Counted from the first letter of the stretch, positions 46,095 to 57,575 are shown. The stretch is DNA of 64,000 nt from Cepaea nemoralis (GCA_014155875.1 JACEFZ010018122.1:163501-227500), one strand, 5' to 3'. Notes: generated by a model from the sequence alone, not told the origin. Numbers and translations: made by a program.

Positions 46095-46701
46095 TGTCAG
46101 CATCTCCAATAAGACCTTACAGGAGTAAGGAGTTGACACTAGGCTAGTAGAGAGACACCCAGACAGGGAAGACACCGAGTACTATAAATACCTCACAGGG
46201 AGACACATTTGTGTCAGACCAGAGGGCAACGAGTACAGATGAGCGAGGGCTTTCCCCAAGCAATTGGGTTGCTGGTCCTTGCGAGTAACCGTGATATGGC
46301 AGGTTACTCAAACTCACCAGCCGGCGTGCTGGCAAGACCAGGCACGCAATACGAGCGACTGCACGGAGAGTAAAGTGTCCGTGCTGGTCCACGCTATGTG
46401 TAGCGGGACAGACTGACTGGAGACGGTAGAGAGGGCAGACGTATCCTTAACCAATACGATAGCTTTCTAGGCCATAGGCAAACATAGGGCTGTTTCATTT
46501 AGATTGTGTAATGCTAGCATCATCTATCATCACGTTGATGTATTCATATTGTGTAACAATGATGAAACCTAACGTTCGTAGAGCCATTCAAATGTCGGCT
46601 CTGAATAAATTGCATTCCTTTCGCAAATGTCATGAATTGTTATTTCGTGCAGTGCGAAAGTAGCGGAGTCTTGAAAAGCTGCAGCGCACAAGTCGCTGAC
46701 A
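46095..46701 (+). repeat. 3' LTR
   Basis: Pairs with 38695-39301, same TG...CA ends. Candidate AATAAA at 46604-46609. Followed by the GGGAG target duplication. Confidence 0.95.
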
Positions 46702-46870
46702 GGGAGAGAACTGGAAGCGATTCGACCCCCGCTGGTGACTTGCGGGATACTGAGCCGGCCGCTCAGAAAGCAATGGTAATCTTGCCAAAACATCAACAGA
46801 CAGCTGAAAGATGCTGCTGTTGACAGCGATGTCCTGTAAAGGATATGCAAAAAAAAAAAAAAAAAAAAAC
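46702..46870 (+). mobile_element. SINE (right part), type I, split by the LTR element
   Basis: B-box-like GATTCGACCCCCGC, family signature cgctcagaaagcaatggtaa, cttgcc, acatcaacagacagctgaaa, gttgacagcgatgtcctgta, ggatatgc and a poly(A) run (46850-46869). It completes the SINE begun at 38618. Confidence 0.8.
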
Positions 46871-46911
46871 ATGGAGAAGAGAATTACTGGCAGAGATAAA
46901 TAATATACGGA

Positions 46912-47130
46912 GGGCATGGAGGGGGTTGCCGAAGATAGCCAATGAAAGGAGGGCTAGGCGTGGTTTGTTTGAGGGGGATGCCGAAGATAGCCAATGAAAG
47001 GAGGGCTAGGCGTGGTTTGTTTGAGGGGGCTGCCGAAGATAGCCAATGAAAGGAGGGCTAGGCGTGGTTTGTTTGAGGGGGCTGCCGGAGATAGCCAATG
47101 AAAGGAGGGCTAGGCGTGGTTTGTTTGATC
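46912..47130. repeat. 52-bp tandem repeat (about 4 copies)
   Basis: The unit has gccgaagatagccaatgaaa, then ggagggctaggcgtggtttg and tttgaggggg, with starts at 46928, 46980, 47032 and 47084. High identity between units. Confidence 0.93.
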
Positions 47131-47299
47131 GCCGTTGTCCCAATAGGGGGAGGGGTGGGGGTAAATGGCAGAAATAGAATAGCAATCATCATCATCATCA
47201 TCATCAAGTGCCGTGCCGGCTGGCGTAGACGTTCATGGCTCTCCATAGATCCCGATCTTTGGTTTTCTGGATCAATTCTGCTGCTGGTATTCCTCCATG

Positions 47300-48005
47300 T
47301 CACCGTCTCAATCCATCCAGCATCATTTCTCTTGGTCTGCCTCTGCCTCTGCCTCTCTTCCCCTCGATCTTTCCGGTTGTTACGATGTTCTCCAATGCCT
47401 CTCTTCTCATCACGTGACCGAAGAAAGATGTTTGTCTCTGTCTTATTGTTGTATATAATGTTCTAATTTCATTAGCACGTTTCAGGTAGTCGTTGTTAGT
47501 TACTCTGGCAGTCCAAGGAATTCGCAACATTTGTCTCAGGAACCACATCTCTGTTGCTTCTAGTTTTTTTCTTAATTTGTTAATTTACATTCCAAGATTC
47601 ACTGCCATACAGCAAAACTGGTTCTACATAGCATTTCAGTACTCTCTTACATTCAGTGATAGTGACTTATTGCATAAGATACTCTTCATTTTCTGAAATG
47701 CGGCTTTTGCCTGCCCTATTCTGCTCCTAATCTCTGTTGTACATTTTCCATCTGATGTTATAAATGCCCCTAGGTATCTAAAATTATCCACTTGGTTAAG
47801 GATTTTCCCTTCTATTTCTATGTAACATTTTGGTGTCACCATTTTCTTTAATATTACCATTGTTACTGTTTTCTTGATATTCAAGGAGAGTCCTTTCCTT
47901 GCACTCTCTGTTACTACAACGTCTAATAATTGTTGTAGGTCTGTTGAATTATCCGCCACCAATACTGTGTCATCTGCATAGCGTATATTATTTATATTAT
48001 AACCT
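47300..48005 (-). pseudogene. LINE family A reverse transcriptase, catalytic YADD and C-terminus
   Basis: Begins with NNIRYADDTVLVADNSTDLQ (catalytic Asp pair, about 47945-47985), then NFRYLGAFITSDGKCTTEI and FQKMKSILCNKSLS. After a frame change it gives MWFLRQMLRIPWTARVTNND and FFGHVMRREALENIVTTGK with a GRGRGRPREMMLDGL end. The region near 47570-47640 corresponds to SESW-x-VN sequences. The terminal residues (to about 47210) match IAYASWQGT of the shorter copy. Confidence 0.85.
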
Positions 48006-48009
48006 CCAA

Positions 48010-48957
48010 CTATATTCCTGGCATCTCTTTAATCTCTCTCATTATTACTTCGCTATACAGGGAGAAAAGATCTGGTGACAAGACACACCCTTGTCGTACT
48101 CCTAGCTTTTTCTGTTCGTAACTACCCTCTTTATTTCCCATTTTAATCGCTGCTAATTGGTTCCAGTAAATATTCTTTATTATTTTTAAATCTTTTCCAT
48201 CAATGTTGATATCTTCCAGCATTTTAATCAGTTCATCATGTTTTACTTTATCAAATGCCTTAGTATAATCTATGAAGCACAAATATATGTCTTTCTGTTT
48301 CTCTATTGACCTTTCTATTAGTGTCCGTAATGTATAAATTGCATTGTTCGTGCTCTTTCCTTCCACAAATCCATACTGTTCTTCACTAATTTCCATTTTT
48401 ATTTTCTTTTTGGTTCTTCTCATTATGATTCTGAGTAGAAGCTTAGTGATATGGTTTATGAGGTTAATTGTGCGAAAATCTTCACAATCAATTGCTCCTG
48501 GTCTTTTTGGTATAGCTATAAATACAGATTTCAGCATATCACTGGGTAAATATCCACTGCTGTAAATATCATTCAACATTTTGGTTAATATATCTACTCC
48601 AAATTCTCCCAATACTTCTAATTCTTCTATTGTGATTTCATCTGGCCCAGCTGTTTTTCCTTTCTTCATACGTTTCATAGCGACAGCGACTTCTTCTTTC
48701 AGAATAGGTGGACCTTCTAAGTTACTATCTTCTGTTAATTCTTCCCTTTCTCCATCATATAATTCTCTTACATACTCATTCCACCTCTTCATGACAGCCC
48801 CTTCCACTAATAATATCTTTCCTGTTTTTGATGTCAAACACCGTGAATTTATTCTTATTTTTCTTCCTGTAAGCTCACTGATTTGTCGGTGCATATTTTT
48901 TGTATCTTTAATGGAATTTAGTTCAATTTTTTTTTTTTGCATTGCTCGTTTAACCAA
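48010..48957 (-). pseudogene. LINE family A reverse transcriptase, fingers and palm part 1
   Basis: A 315-codon frame has KKGKTAGPDEITIEELEVLG, FRTINLINHITKLLLRIIMR, ISEEQYGFVEGKSTNNAIYT, LCFIDYTKAFDKVKHDELIK and LGVRQGCVLSPDLFSLYSE. These are RT motifs 1 to 4. It ends at a stop near 48010 caused by a one-base change just before the YADD motif. DIYL...FIDYTKAFD has the first catalytic Asp. Confidence 0.9.
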
Positions 48958-49059
48958 CTTTCTTTAGCCTTCCCACATTTATCTTTTATTTCTTTATTTA
49001 TCTTGGCGTATTCTTGTTTGTCATTTTTACTCTGTTTTCTTTCGTCCATCAATTTTAAG

Positions 49060-50150
49060 ATTTATTCATTCATCCATTTTTTCTTAGCTATTTTGCCTCT
49101 CTCCGGTAATACTTCTTTGCTAGTTTGATGAATGGAGTCCCTTAACATTTCCCATTGTTCATTTATACTCTGTATTTTAGCTATTGCATTGTACCTATTT
49201 TTCACAGTCACTCTGTATTGTTCTTGCATTTCTTTATATATTTTCAGAACCTCTTTATTAAGTCTCATGTTCTTAACCATTTTTTTCCCTCTCTTTAATC
49301 TTACTTGTATTTGTCCACATAGGGGTACATGATCACTATCACAGTAAGCACCAGGCATTGTCTTTACATTAATTAAAACATTTCTAAATCTTTTATTAAT
49401 TAGTATGTAGTCAATTTGGTTGCGTATTTTCTTATCAGGGATTTTCCATGTGTACAGTCGTCTTTTATGGTGTTTAAACCATGTGTTTCAAATTATCATA
49501 TCATTGATATTTGCCCATTCTATTAGCTTTTCCCCTCTTTCATTTCTTGTACCTAAACCATAATTCCCCACTACATCCTCCATTTTTCCCTTTCCTACTT
49601 TTGCATTACAATCACCAAGTATTATTTTTATTTCTTGTGATCCAATTTGAGCCATCACCATTTCTATTTCGCCGTCAAAGTGTTATATTTCTTCATCTCT
49701 ACTGCTTGTTGTTGGTGCATATACTTGTATAATATTTATATCTATTGGTTTGCCTTTGATTTTTACCATAATAACTCTATCTGAAATACACCAGTATCCA
49801 TTAATTGACTTGGCTGTTTTTTCGTCTAATATTATTCCTACATCTTTTTCATTTGTATCCCCTCCAGAATAAATTATTGTGTGATTGTCAGCTATAATTT
49901 TGCCAGATCCCTTCCATCTCATCTCACTAACGCCTAGTATATTCATTTTCATGCTATCCATTTCTCTTAGAACATTGGTCAACTTTCCTAGCTCATTTAA
50001 TGTCCTAACATTCCATGTTCCTACTCTAAATTTATGTATTTTAGTTATGATTTTGCCATCAGTAGCTGGATGACGGTCTGGTGTCACCTGTGGCTCATGA
50101 CTGTCCCTACCGGACGAGGATGTCCTAAGACAGCCATTAACGTCGTTCAC
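49060..50150 (-). pseudogene. LINE family A endonuclease region
   Basis: Residues include FRVGTWNVRTLNELGKLT (N of the active site), SEMRWKGSGKI (catalytic Glu), IIQVYAPTTSSRDEEI then a stop, and in another frame GDCNAKVGKGKM and TWFKHHKRRLYTWKIP. Finally MPGAYCDSDHVPLCG contains the catalytic DSDH. All canonical apurinic-endonuclease-like motifs are recognisable, with frame breaks near 49680 and 49490. The 49062-49358 part continues as the linker to RT. Confidence 0.8.
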
Positions 50151-50329
50151 TAACTATGATATATGTTTTGCCATGAAGTCTTGGGAAGATAATGTGGTGG
50201 TTTCCCCTTGCCTTCCACACTCACATGGTGGTCTTTTTACCTCTGCCTTTGACAGCCATTTCCGACTGCAAGGACAAGTGAGTGCCCTGCCCTGAATAAC
50301 AATACGAAAGACAAAATGAATATATTATA

Positions 50330-50330
50330 A

Positions 50331-50362
<32 letters not shown>

Positions 50363-50418
50363 CAGAAAGAAAAAAAGAAAGAAAGACAGAAAGACAGAAA
50401 GACAGAAAGAAAGAAAGG

Positions 50419-50452
<34 letters not shown>
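50330..50452. repeat. (GAAA)n followed by (GATT)n microsatellites
   Basis: 50330-50417 is an imperfect GAAA/GACA repeat; 50418-50452 is GATT/TGAT. Confidence 0.95.
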
Positions 50453-50455
<3 letters not shown>

Positions 50456-50560
50456 CTTTATTTTAGAAGGGTTATAAATTGGGCACGCAGGAATGTCTTA
50501 CTTTCGGTCCTTCCAGTCACTCATCTTTCGTTCATCAATAGTGTATGATGCATTTACAAG
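50453..50560 (-). repeat. dispersed retroelement 3' tail, copy 2
   Basis: Shares atctttattttagaaggg and attgggcacgcagg with 36826-36925. On the minus strand it reads AAAATAAAGATC followed by (AATC)n. The (GATT) run on its left is therefore probably its tail. Confidence 0.6.
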
Positions 50561-50609
50561 ATATAAATAGAAAAAAAATATTGTCAATGAATGTTGTAAA
50601 CATAAACAA

Positions 50610-51600
50610 TGCTTAAAATACAAACACCCACACATCCCCACCACACAATCTTCCCCCACCCACTCACACACATCCCGCACCAACCCCTAAACACATCCCC
50701 AACCCACACACATCCCCTACCCACACAATCTCCCCAAACACACACACACACGCCACACCCATTCCCCATCCTACACACACACACTCACCCAACCACACAG
50801 TCTCTACACATCCTCCACCCATCCACCTACACACTCCCAATAACCCATCCCCAATCCACTCATTCTCAACCACATAACCCCCCAACACACACACACACAC
50901 ACACACAAACAAATATATCCCCCCACCAACGCACATATACAACACCCATACACATCCCCCACTAACACACACACACACACACACACATCCCCCACCCATA
51001 ATACCCCACCACTCACATCTCCCCACCCACGTACCCATACCTCAACCACGCACATCCACACATACCGCAGCCACCCGTCAAAACATACCTCCCCAACCTA
51101 CCAACCCACACTCACACACCCCAACCACCCAGCCAAACACACATCCGTCACCCACACGCACATCCCACACCCAAACACACTGAACCCCACACACCAACAC
51201 ACACATCCCTCACCCACACAAACATCTTCCCACACATCACCCACCAACCCACCCACACATGCATCCTCCACCCCCCCACCCACACTTACCCCCCACACAC
51301 ACACACCCATCCACAAAGACATATCCCTCACCCACACACACATTCCCACATCCATCGCACACCAATCCCCAACCTACACACATCCCCCACACCCACACCC
51401 ACATCCCTCACCAACCCACCCACACGCACACACATTCCCCAACCACACAACCCCCCCCCCCCCCACCCACTAATACCACACATTTCCAACCATCCCACAC
51501 CCACATCCCACACTCACACGCACATCCATCACCCATCACACATCCCTTCACCAACCCCCACACACAACACACACATCCTTACATCTAGACACATACATGA
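50610..51600. repeat. C/A-rich degenerate repeat
   Basis: About 1 kb of cacacacaca, catccccca and acccac motifs on the plus strand with almost no G. The Pro/His/Thr-rich ORF (50609-50965, 51259-51588) and the Gly/Val/Cys/Trp-rich minus ORFs come from it. Confidence 0.9.
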
Positions 51601-51737
51601 TACCTCACTTAATCACTTAAACTAGTATGAATAAACTCACACACTTTACACACACATGCAGTGACGATTGTCGTGAGCATTCTCGCAAAATTGTAAAAAT
51701 AATTGGAAAAAAAAATTGTACACATGCCTATACTTAT

Positions 51738-51739
51738 GA

Positions 51740-51791
<52 letters not shown>

Positions 51792-51793
51792 AA
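51738..51793. repeat. (GAAA)n microsatellite
   Basis: Clean GAAA repeat. Confidence 0.95.
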
Positions 51794-51884
51794 TGTCGTA
51801 ACCCCAGTTGATATTCTTATATCTATTACCCCCCTCCCCCCCACCTTTTTAAAAATTTCTTCCCCCCCCCCCCCCCCCCCCCCA

Positions 51885-53090
51885 ATTAGTGTCCCAGTTA
51901 TTGCAGATGATAAAACATGATAAAATGTCAGAGCCCAGCTGTAGCTTATTAAGTAAAATCAAGCCATGATTAGTTTCTGAGGAAGAAAGAGTCACCTTCA
52001 AAACATCCGACCCACCCTTATGCTCTATCATCGCTGTAGTCCACATATTTTGAAGCGAGACAAGAAACCAGACTGTTAATCAGACATAAAGACATATCTA
52101 CATTAGATTGAACGATGGAAACGTCCACGCAGAACATATGAATTTTTTTAATAACCGTCGATAGAAATGTCTGACTTTCTGACACCTTAGAAACACGAAC
52201 AAGATTAAAGACAATTACTTGTCTCTATTCAAGTGCCAGCCGTGCCATGAGCCCGACAGGGTGTTGATCCATACATCAGACAGCTAATACTGACAACGCA
52301 ATCTGAAAACAAAACAGCGGTATTAATGTATTTACACGATGTAAACATAGACCTTTTCTAATGCATTTTGCCGGCCGCAGACGGAGACAAATTACTGGTG
52401 CATAAATATTAATGTCCGTGTTTTATAAAATAAATACGGAATACATTAAAATAACAAAATAAACAGTAGAGTCAAGGCCGGAAGTTAGACAAATCACTTA
52501 AACAAGTTCTAATGTGAGTGGTGGCTAACAGACATATTACTTAAACAAATGATAATGTGGGTGGTGGCTCACAGACATATCACTTACACAAATGATAATG
52601 TGAGTGGTGGTTCACTCGTTTAAACGCCCTCATTGTGCTCGAGAAGATTGGGCTGGTTTCTCAGTATTGACTAAATGTATTATTTAAACAAAATGTATCA
52701 GGTAGAAAGGTATATAATATTCTGTAGTGGGTGTGTTTGTGCAGACATGAGCAATCGGGGCAGGATGGCATTGACAGAAGGGGCATCACTGGATGAGAGG
52801 TTGTAGTGCCTGCCATGGGCTCAGAGATACAGACATCAAGATCGATAATATGAATGAATAATAGAAAGAAAGGAAGAAATTATGAATGAATATTAGAAAG
52901 AAAGGAAAAAAAGACAGATCCTAACCTCAACTGACATTCTAGTAAGTACTGCCATGGGCTCAGAGATACAGACATCAAAAATAATAATATGAATGAATAA
53001 TAGAAAGAAAGGAAGAAATTATGAATGAATATTAGAAAGAAAGAAAAAAAGACAGATCCTAACCTCAACTGACATTCTAGTAAGTATTGA
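51885..53090. repeat. tandem segmental duplication unit 1
   Basis: Unit begins with a phrase like agtgtcccagttattgcagatgata next to a C-rich tract, includes accatcgctagaaatgtctg-type sequence and a run of 43-bp repeats at 52490-52620. It ends in gaaagaaagg and ttctagtaagta phrases. The final part (52840-52950) is itself duplicated as 52952-53088. Confidence 0.85.
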
Positions 53091-53099
53091 GGCCCCCCC

Positions 53100-54110
53100 A
53101 CCCCCTCCCCCCAACGAGTGTGCCAGACACTGCAGATGATAAAATGCCAGACCCCATCTATAACGTATTAAGTTAACTCAAGCCATGATTAGATTCTGTG
53201 GAAGAAAGCGTCACTTTCATTACATCCTGCCCGCCCTGATGTTCTTTCATCGCTATAGTTTATCTATTTTAATACAGCTTAAAAAGAATAAAACTCCGCA
53301 CGTGTAATCAGACACAAACATATGTCTACATTAGGTTGAACCCAGTACATAGGAAAAGTTGAAATAACCATCGCTAGAAATGTCTGACTTTCTGACATCC
53401 GAGAAACACGAACAAGATTAAAGTCAATTACTTGTCTCTATAAAAATGCCAGCCCGACTGGGTGCTGATCCCTACAGCAGACGGCAAGAACCGACAACAC
53501 AAACAGAAAACAAAACAGCAGTATTAATTTATCACACTTTCCCCGATGTGAGCACATAGATCTTCTCTAATATAATTACTGGCCGCAGACGAGGACGAAT
53601 TACTGGTGCAATCATATTAATGTCGGTGTTTTATAAAATAAATACGGAATACATTAAAATAACAAAATAAGCAATAGAGTCAAGGCCGGAAGTTAGACAA
53701 ATCACTTAAACAAGTTCTAATGTGAGTGGTGGCTCACAGACATATCACTTACACAAATGATAATGTGAATGGTGGTTCACTCGTTTAAACGCCCTCATTG
53801 TGCTCGAGAAGATTAGGCTGGTTTCTCAGTATTGACTAAATGTATTATTTAAACAAAATATATCAGATAGAAAGGTATATAATATTTTGTAGTGGGTGTG
53901 TTTGTGCAGACATGAGCAATCGGGGCAGGATGGCATTGACAGAAGAGGCATCCCTGGATTAGAGGTTGTAGTGCCTGCCATGGGCTCAGAGATACACACA
54001 CCAAGAACGATAATATGAATGAATAATAGAAAGAAAGGAATAAATTATGAATGAATATTAGAAAGAAAGGAAAATAAGACACATCGTAACCTCAATTGAC
54101 ATTCTAGTAA
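53100..54110. repeat. tandem segmental duplication unit 2
   Basis: Repeat of the previous unit with moderate divergence, starting at the C-rich tract and agtgtgccagacactgcaga. It includes 43-bp motif copies (53690-53780) and ends at ttctagtaagtattaa. No genes. Confidence 0.85.
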
Positions 54111-54119
54111 GTATTAATC

Positions 54120-54380
54120 CCCCCCACCCCCTCCCCCTCCCCCCAACGAGTGTGCCAGACATTGCAGATGATAAAATGCCAGACCCCATCTATAACGTAT
54201 TAAGTTAACTCAAGCCATGATTAGATTCTGTAGAAGAAAGCGTCACTTTCATTACATCCTACCCGCCCTGATGTTATTTCATCGCTATAGTTTATCTATT
54301 TTAACACAGCCAAAAACAACAACAAAAAGAATAAAAATCCGCACGTTTAATCAGACACAAACATATGTCTACATTTTTTT
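54120..54380. repeat. tandem segmental duplication unit 3 (truncated)
   Basis: Repeats the start of units 1 and 2 (agtgtgccagacattgcaga through acatatgtctacatt) and then is interrupted at about 54375 by poly(T) and foreign sequence. Confidence 0.85.
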
Positions 54381-54518
54381 TGTGTGTGTGTGGCCTAAGA
54401 GGCCAGTAAAAACATGTCTGTTCCCCGCAGAGGGAACTGCTGATTTATATGTCTACATTATTAATTTTTTTTTTTTTTTTTAATTAAAATTGGCATATAT
54501 GAATATGCCTTGAAAAAA

Positions 54519-54575
54519 AAAGACGTAAAGTTTACGTTCAGAAGTGCGTTAGCACTTTTTGCCATTGTTTAATGT
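54519..54575 (-). mobile_element. SINE type I fragment
   Basis: Plus-strand aaagtttacgttcagaagtg and tttgccattg are the type I SINE signature. Only the central part is visible. Confidence 0.4.
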
Positions 54576-54579
54576 TAAT

Positions 54580-55661
54580 GGTAGTAATGTGAGTGGTGGC
54601 TCACAGACATATCACTTAAACAGGTAGTAATGTTAGTGGTGGTTCACAGACGTGACACTCAAACAAATGATACTGTGAGTGGTGGCAGACAGACACTTCA
54701 CTTAACGAGGTGGTAATGTTAGTGGTGGCTCACAGACGTGTCACTCAAACAAATGATACTGTGAGTGGTGGCAGACAGACACTTCACTTAACGAGGTGGT
54801 AATGTTAGTGGTGGCTCACAGACGTGTCACTCAAACAAATGATAATGTGAGTGGTGGCAGACAGACACTTCACTTAACGAGGTGGTAATGTTAGTGGTGG
54901 CTCACAGACGTGTCACTCAAACAAATGATAATGTGAGTGGTGGCAGACAGAGATTTCACTTAAAGAGATGGGTAATGTGAGTAGTGGCTCACAGACATAT
55001 CACTTAAACAGTGGTAATGTGTGTGGTAGCCCACAGATACATCACTTAAACAGGTGGTAATGTTAGTGGTGGCTCACAGACGTGTCACTCAAACAAATGA
55101 TAATGTGAGTGGTGGCAGACAGACACTTCACTTAACGAGGTGGTAATGTTAGTGGTGGCTCACAGACGTGTCACTCAAACAAATGATAATGTGAGTGGTG
55201 GCAGACAGACACTTCACTTAACGAGGTGGTAATGTTAGTGGTGGCTCACAGACGTGTCACTCAAACAAATGATACTGTGAGTGGTGGCAGACAGAGATTT
55301 CACTTAAAGAGATGGGTAATGTGAGTAGTGGCACACAGACATATCACTTAAACAGGTGGTAATGTGTGTGGTAGCCCACAGATACATCACTTAAACAGGT
55401 AGTTATGTGGGTTGTGGCATACAGACATATCACTTAAACAGATGGGTAATTTAAGTGGTGGCACCCATACATATCACTTAAATAGATGGGTAATGCGAGT
55501 GGTGGCTTACAGACATATCACTTAAACATGTGGTAATGTGAGTGGTGGCTCACAGACATATCACTTACACATTTTTTAATGTGAGTGGTGGCTCACAGAC
55601 ATATCACTTAAACAGGTGACAATGTGAGTTGTGGGTCAAAGACATATCACTTAAACAGATG
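54580..55661. repeat. 43-bp minisatellite with 86-bp higher-order unit
   Basis: Basic unit gtgagtggtggctcacagac, atatcacttaaacaggtggt, aat (43 bp). In 54640-55290 units alternate (tcacttaacgaggtggtaatg with cactcaaacaaatgataat), giving an 86-bp period repeated about seven times. It continues at 56210-56360 after the LTR-like insertion. Confidence 0.93.
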
Positions 55662-56204
55662 TGTCACAGCCTCACATAAGGGCGGTACCAACATAAAAGT
55701 AAGAGAGACTAGAGAAGGGATAGAACTCCAGCTAAAGGGAAAGAACTGAGTCACTCGAAGGCTCGAATAATCCAGAGCCTTCTCGAAGGACCGGTCAGTG
55801 TGCCCACAGCCCCGTGGACACTGATGGGGCCCGCCGATTGCGGGGTCCACGAGAAACTCAGAGAGAGTTACCACCCGTGTCGAATTGCGACACGTGTGGA
55901 AAGGCAGACACGGACTGGACATCGAGGAAGCAACAGGGCTTACCTTAAGGGGGACTTGATAGTTTAGACCCAAGTGTATTTAGGAGTCTTATGCATATGT
56001 TAGATAGCTGATAGAGTTGTTGTGATAATCATGTTTATTGTAAACTCCTGTGATATGCAACTTACAGATTGCTGGCTTGCGAAAACTCTCTTCGCTAGCT
56101 TATTGTAACATAATAATAATAAATGATGGTAGATTGCATATGAACGGAGTTTGTTGCCTGTATGAGCCCGAGTTTCATTCCCCTAGATATCTAGGACGGT
56201 GACA
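55662..56204. mobile_element. probable solo LTR inserted in the minisatellite
   Basis: A 543-bp stretch unlike the surrounding repeats that starts TGTCACAG and ends GGTGACA, with a 6-bp terminal inversion (TGTCAC/GTGACA) typical of LTRs. It contains taataataaatg, a possible polyadenylation signal. The flanks (agatg and ggcta) do not match, so no target duplication is visible. It differs from the LTRs at 38695. Confidence 0.6.
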
Positions 56205-56209
56205 GGCTA

Positions 56210-56360
56210 GTTAATGTGAGTGATGGCTCAAAGACATATCACTTAAACAGATGGTTAATGTGAGTGGTGGCTCATAGACATATCACTTAAACAGATGGTT
56301 AATGTGAGTGATGGCTCACAGACATATCAATGAAACAGGTTGGTAATGTGAGTCCTCATT
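56210..56360. repeat. 43-bp minisatellite, right part
   Basis: Three to four more units after the LTR-like insertion. Confidence 0.9.
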
Positions 56361-56925
56361 TTGCTCGAGAAGATCAAGTTAGTTTCCCTGTATTGAATGA
56401 ATTGATTGGTTAAAAAATATAAGATGAAAGGTCTAAAAACTTCCATAGTGGATACTTTTTGGGTACATGATGAGCAATTGGGGTCAGGATTACACTGTAA
56501 GTAGGGTTATCCGTGGCTGAGAGGTTATATTGCCCACATCGGACTCAGAAATAAAGGCATGTTGAAAGAAACTATGAATGAAGAATAGAAATAAATAAAT
56601 AAACTATGAATGAATATTAGAAAGAAAGAAAGAAAGAAAGAAAGAAAGGAAGACGAAGAAAGAAAGAAAGAAACACGGAAAGAAAGAAAGAAACAATGAA
56701 AGAATAATAGAAATAAGGAAATAATGAAAGAATGAAAGAAAGAAAGAAAGAAAGAAAGAAAGAATAATACTACCAAAGACAGAAAGAGTTAATGAATAAT
56801 ACAAAGAAAGAGAGAAACAATGAAAGAATAATAGAAAAAAAAAAGAAAGGACAATGCATGAATAATACAAAGAAAGGCAGCAACCTCTTCTGATATTCCG
56901 ATATGTGTTAAGTCCCCCATTAGTC
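56361..56925. other. diverged duplication unit with GAAA-rich part
   Basis: Sequence around 56355-56560 repeats part of the segmental unit (ctcgagaagatcaa, gttagtttccctgtattgaa). 56570-56870 is a degenerate GAAA/AATA-rich tract. Confidence 0.6.
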
Positions 56926-56934
56926 CTCTGCCAT

Positions 56935-56985
56935 ACACCGCAAGGTACTATATTGGCAGTAAATGACAGTTTTTTTTATAAACAT
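56935..56985. mobile_element. SINE type II 3' end
   Basis: tctgccatacaccgcaaggt, then actatattggcagtaaatga and cagtttttttt match the end of the SINE at 18550-18772, in the opposite orientation. This confirms that tail as a dispersed element end. Confidence 0.7.
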
Positions 56986-57575
56986 ATGTCTACATTAGAT
57001 GTAACTTTGAAAACGCAGTACATATAACAAGCGTTATTATCCATCGTTATAAATGTCTAACTCTCTGAAACTCGAGAAACACGAACAAGATTAAGGCCAG
57101 TTACTTGTCTCCATAAAATTGCAATCCGTGCCGTGAGCCCGACTGGTTACTGATCCCTGCAGCAGACAACAAAAACTGACAAGACAATCGAAAAAAAAAA
57201 AAAAACAGATGTATTAATGTATTTACAATATTCTCGATGTGTGCACAGAGAGCGTCCCTAATATAGTTACTGGTCGCAGACGGAGAATAATTAAATATTT
57301 ATGTCTGTTTTTAACAACCTAAAAAAATAGAGATATGAACACATCACAATAAACGATGAAGTCAAGGCAGAAAGACGGACATGGTGAGGTTGGTGGTATG
57401 GTTGTTTCAATGTTCTCTCTTTGCTAGAGAAAACAGATTCGGTTTCTCATTAAGGACTGATTATGTTTTATTTTTAACATGAAAGATAGACAGGCGTATA
57501 AACCTACTTTACTGGATACTGTTTTTGCATACGGCCAGCAATGACGGTTTCGCATAAGAACTGATTACTGCAAAA
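56986..57575. repeat. tandem segmental duplication unit 4 (diverged)
   Basis: Shares acatatgtctacattagatg, aaatgtctaactctctgaaa, gaaacacgaacaagattaag and cttgtctccat with units 1-3. It has no 43-bp motif expansion. Confidence 0.75.

Larger units (their letters stand above)
38695..46701 (+). mobile_element. Ty3/Gypsy-type LTR retrotransposon with Gmr1-like domain order (PR-IN-RT-RH)
   Basis: The ends are 607-bp LTRs, about a dozen differences apart by eye, flanked by GGGAG (38690-38694 and 46702-46706). Between them lie a primer-binding-site array, gag remains, protease, integrase zinc-binding region, start and C-terminal end of integrase, RT thumb, RNase H, about 2 kb of non-coding DNA and a polypurine tract. 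Integrase is upstream of RT, whereas standard Ty3/Gypsy order is PR-RT-RH-IN. Gmr1-like elements are the known Ty3/Gypsy-related group with this arrangement. Frameshifts and two internal losses (integrase core, RT palm) make this copy non-autonomous. Confidence 0.9.
47188..50296 (-). mobile_element. RTE-like LINE, family A, nearly full length
   Basis: Minus-strand element, 5' side at 50296 and 3' end at 47207 with a (GAT)n tail (plus-strand atc repeats 47188-47206). It encodes an APE-type endonuclease and a reverse transcriptase, broken by several frame changes. The leader shows truncation relative to the copy at 6690-7731. Family A lacks the C-terminal finger of the 25558-28434 LINE. The closest well-known relatives in pattern are RTE/BovB-type elements. 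Confidence 0.85.

Noticed and set aside
50609..51588. Pro/His/Thr-rich plus ORFs and Gly/Val/Trp-rich minus ORFs
   Set aside because: Products of the C/A-rich degenerate repeat, no domain.
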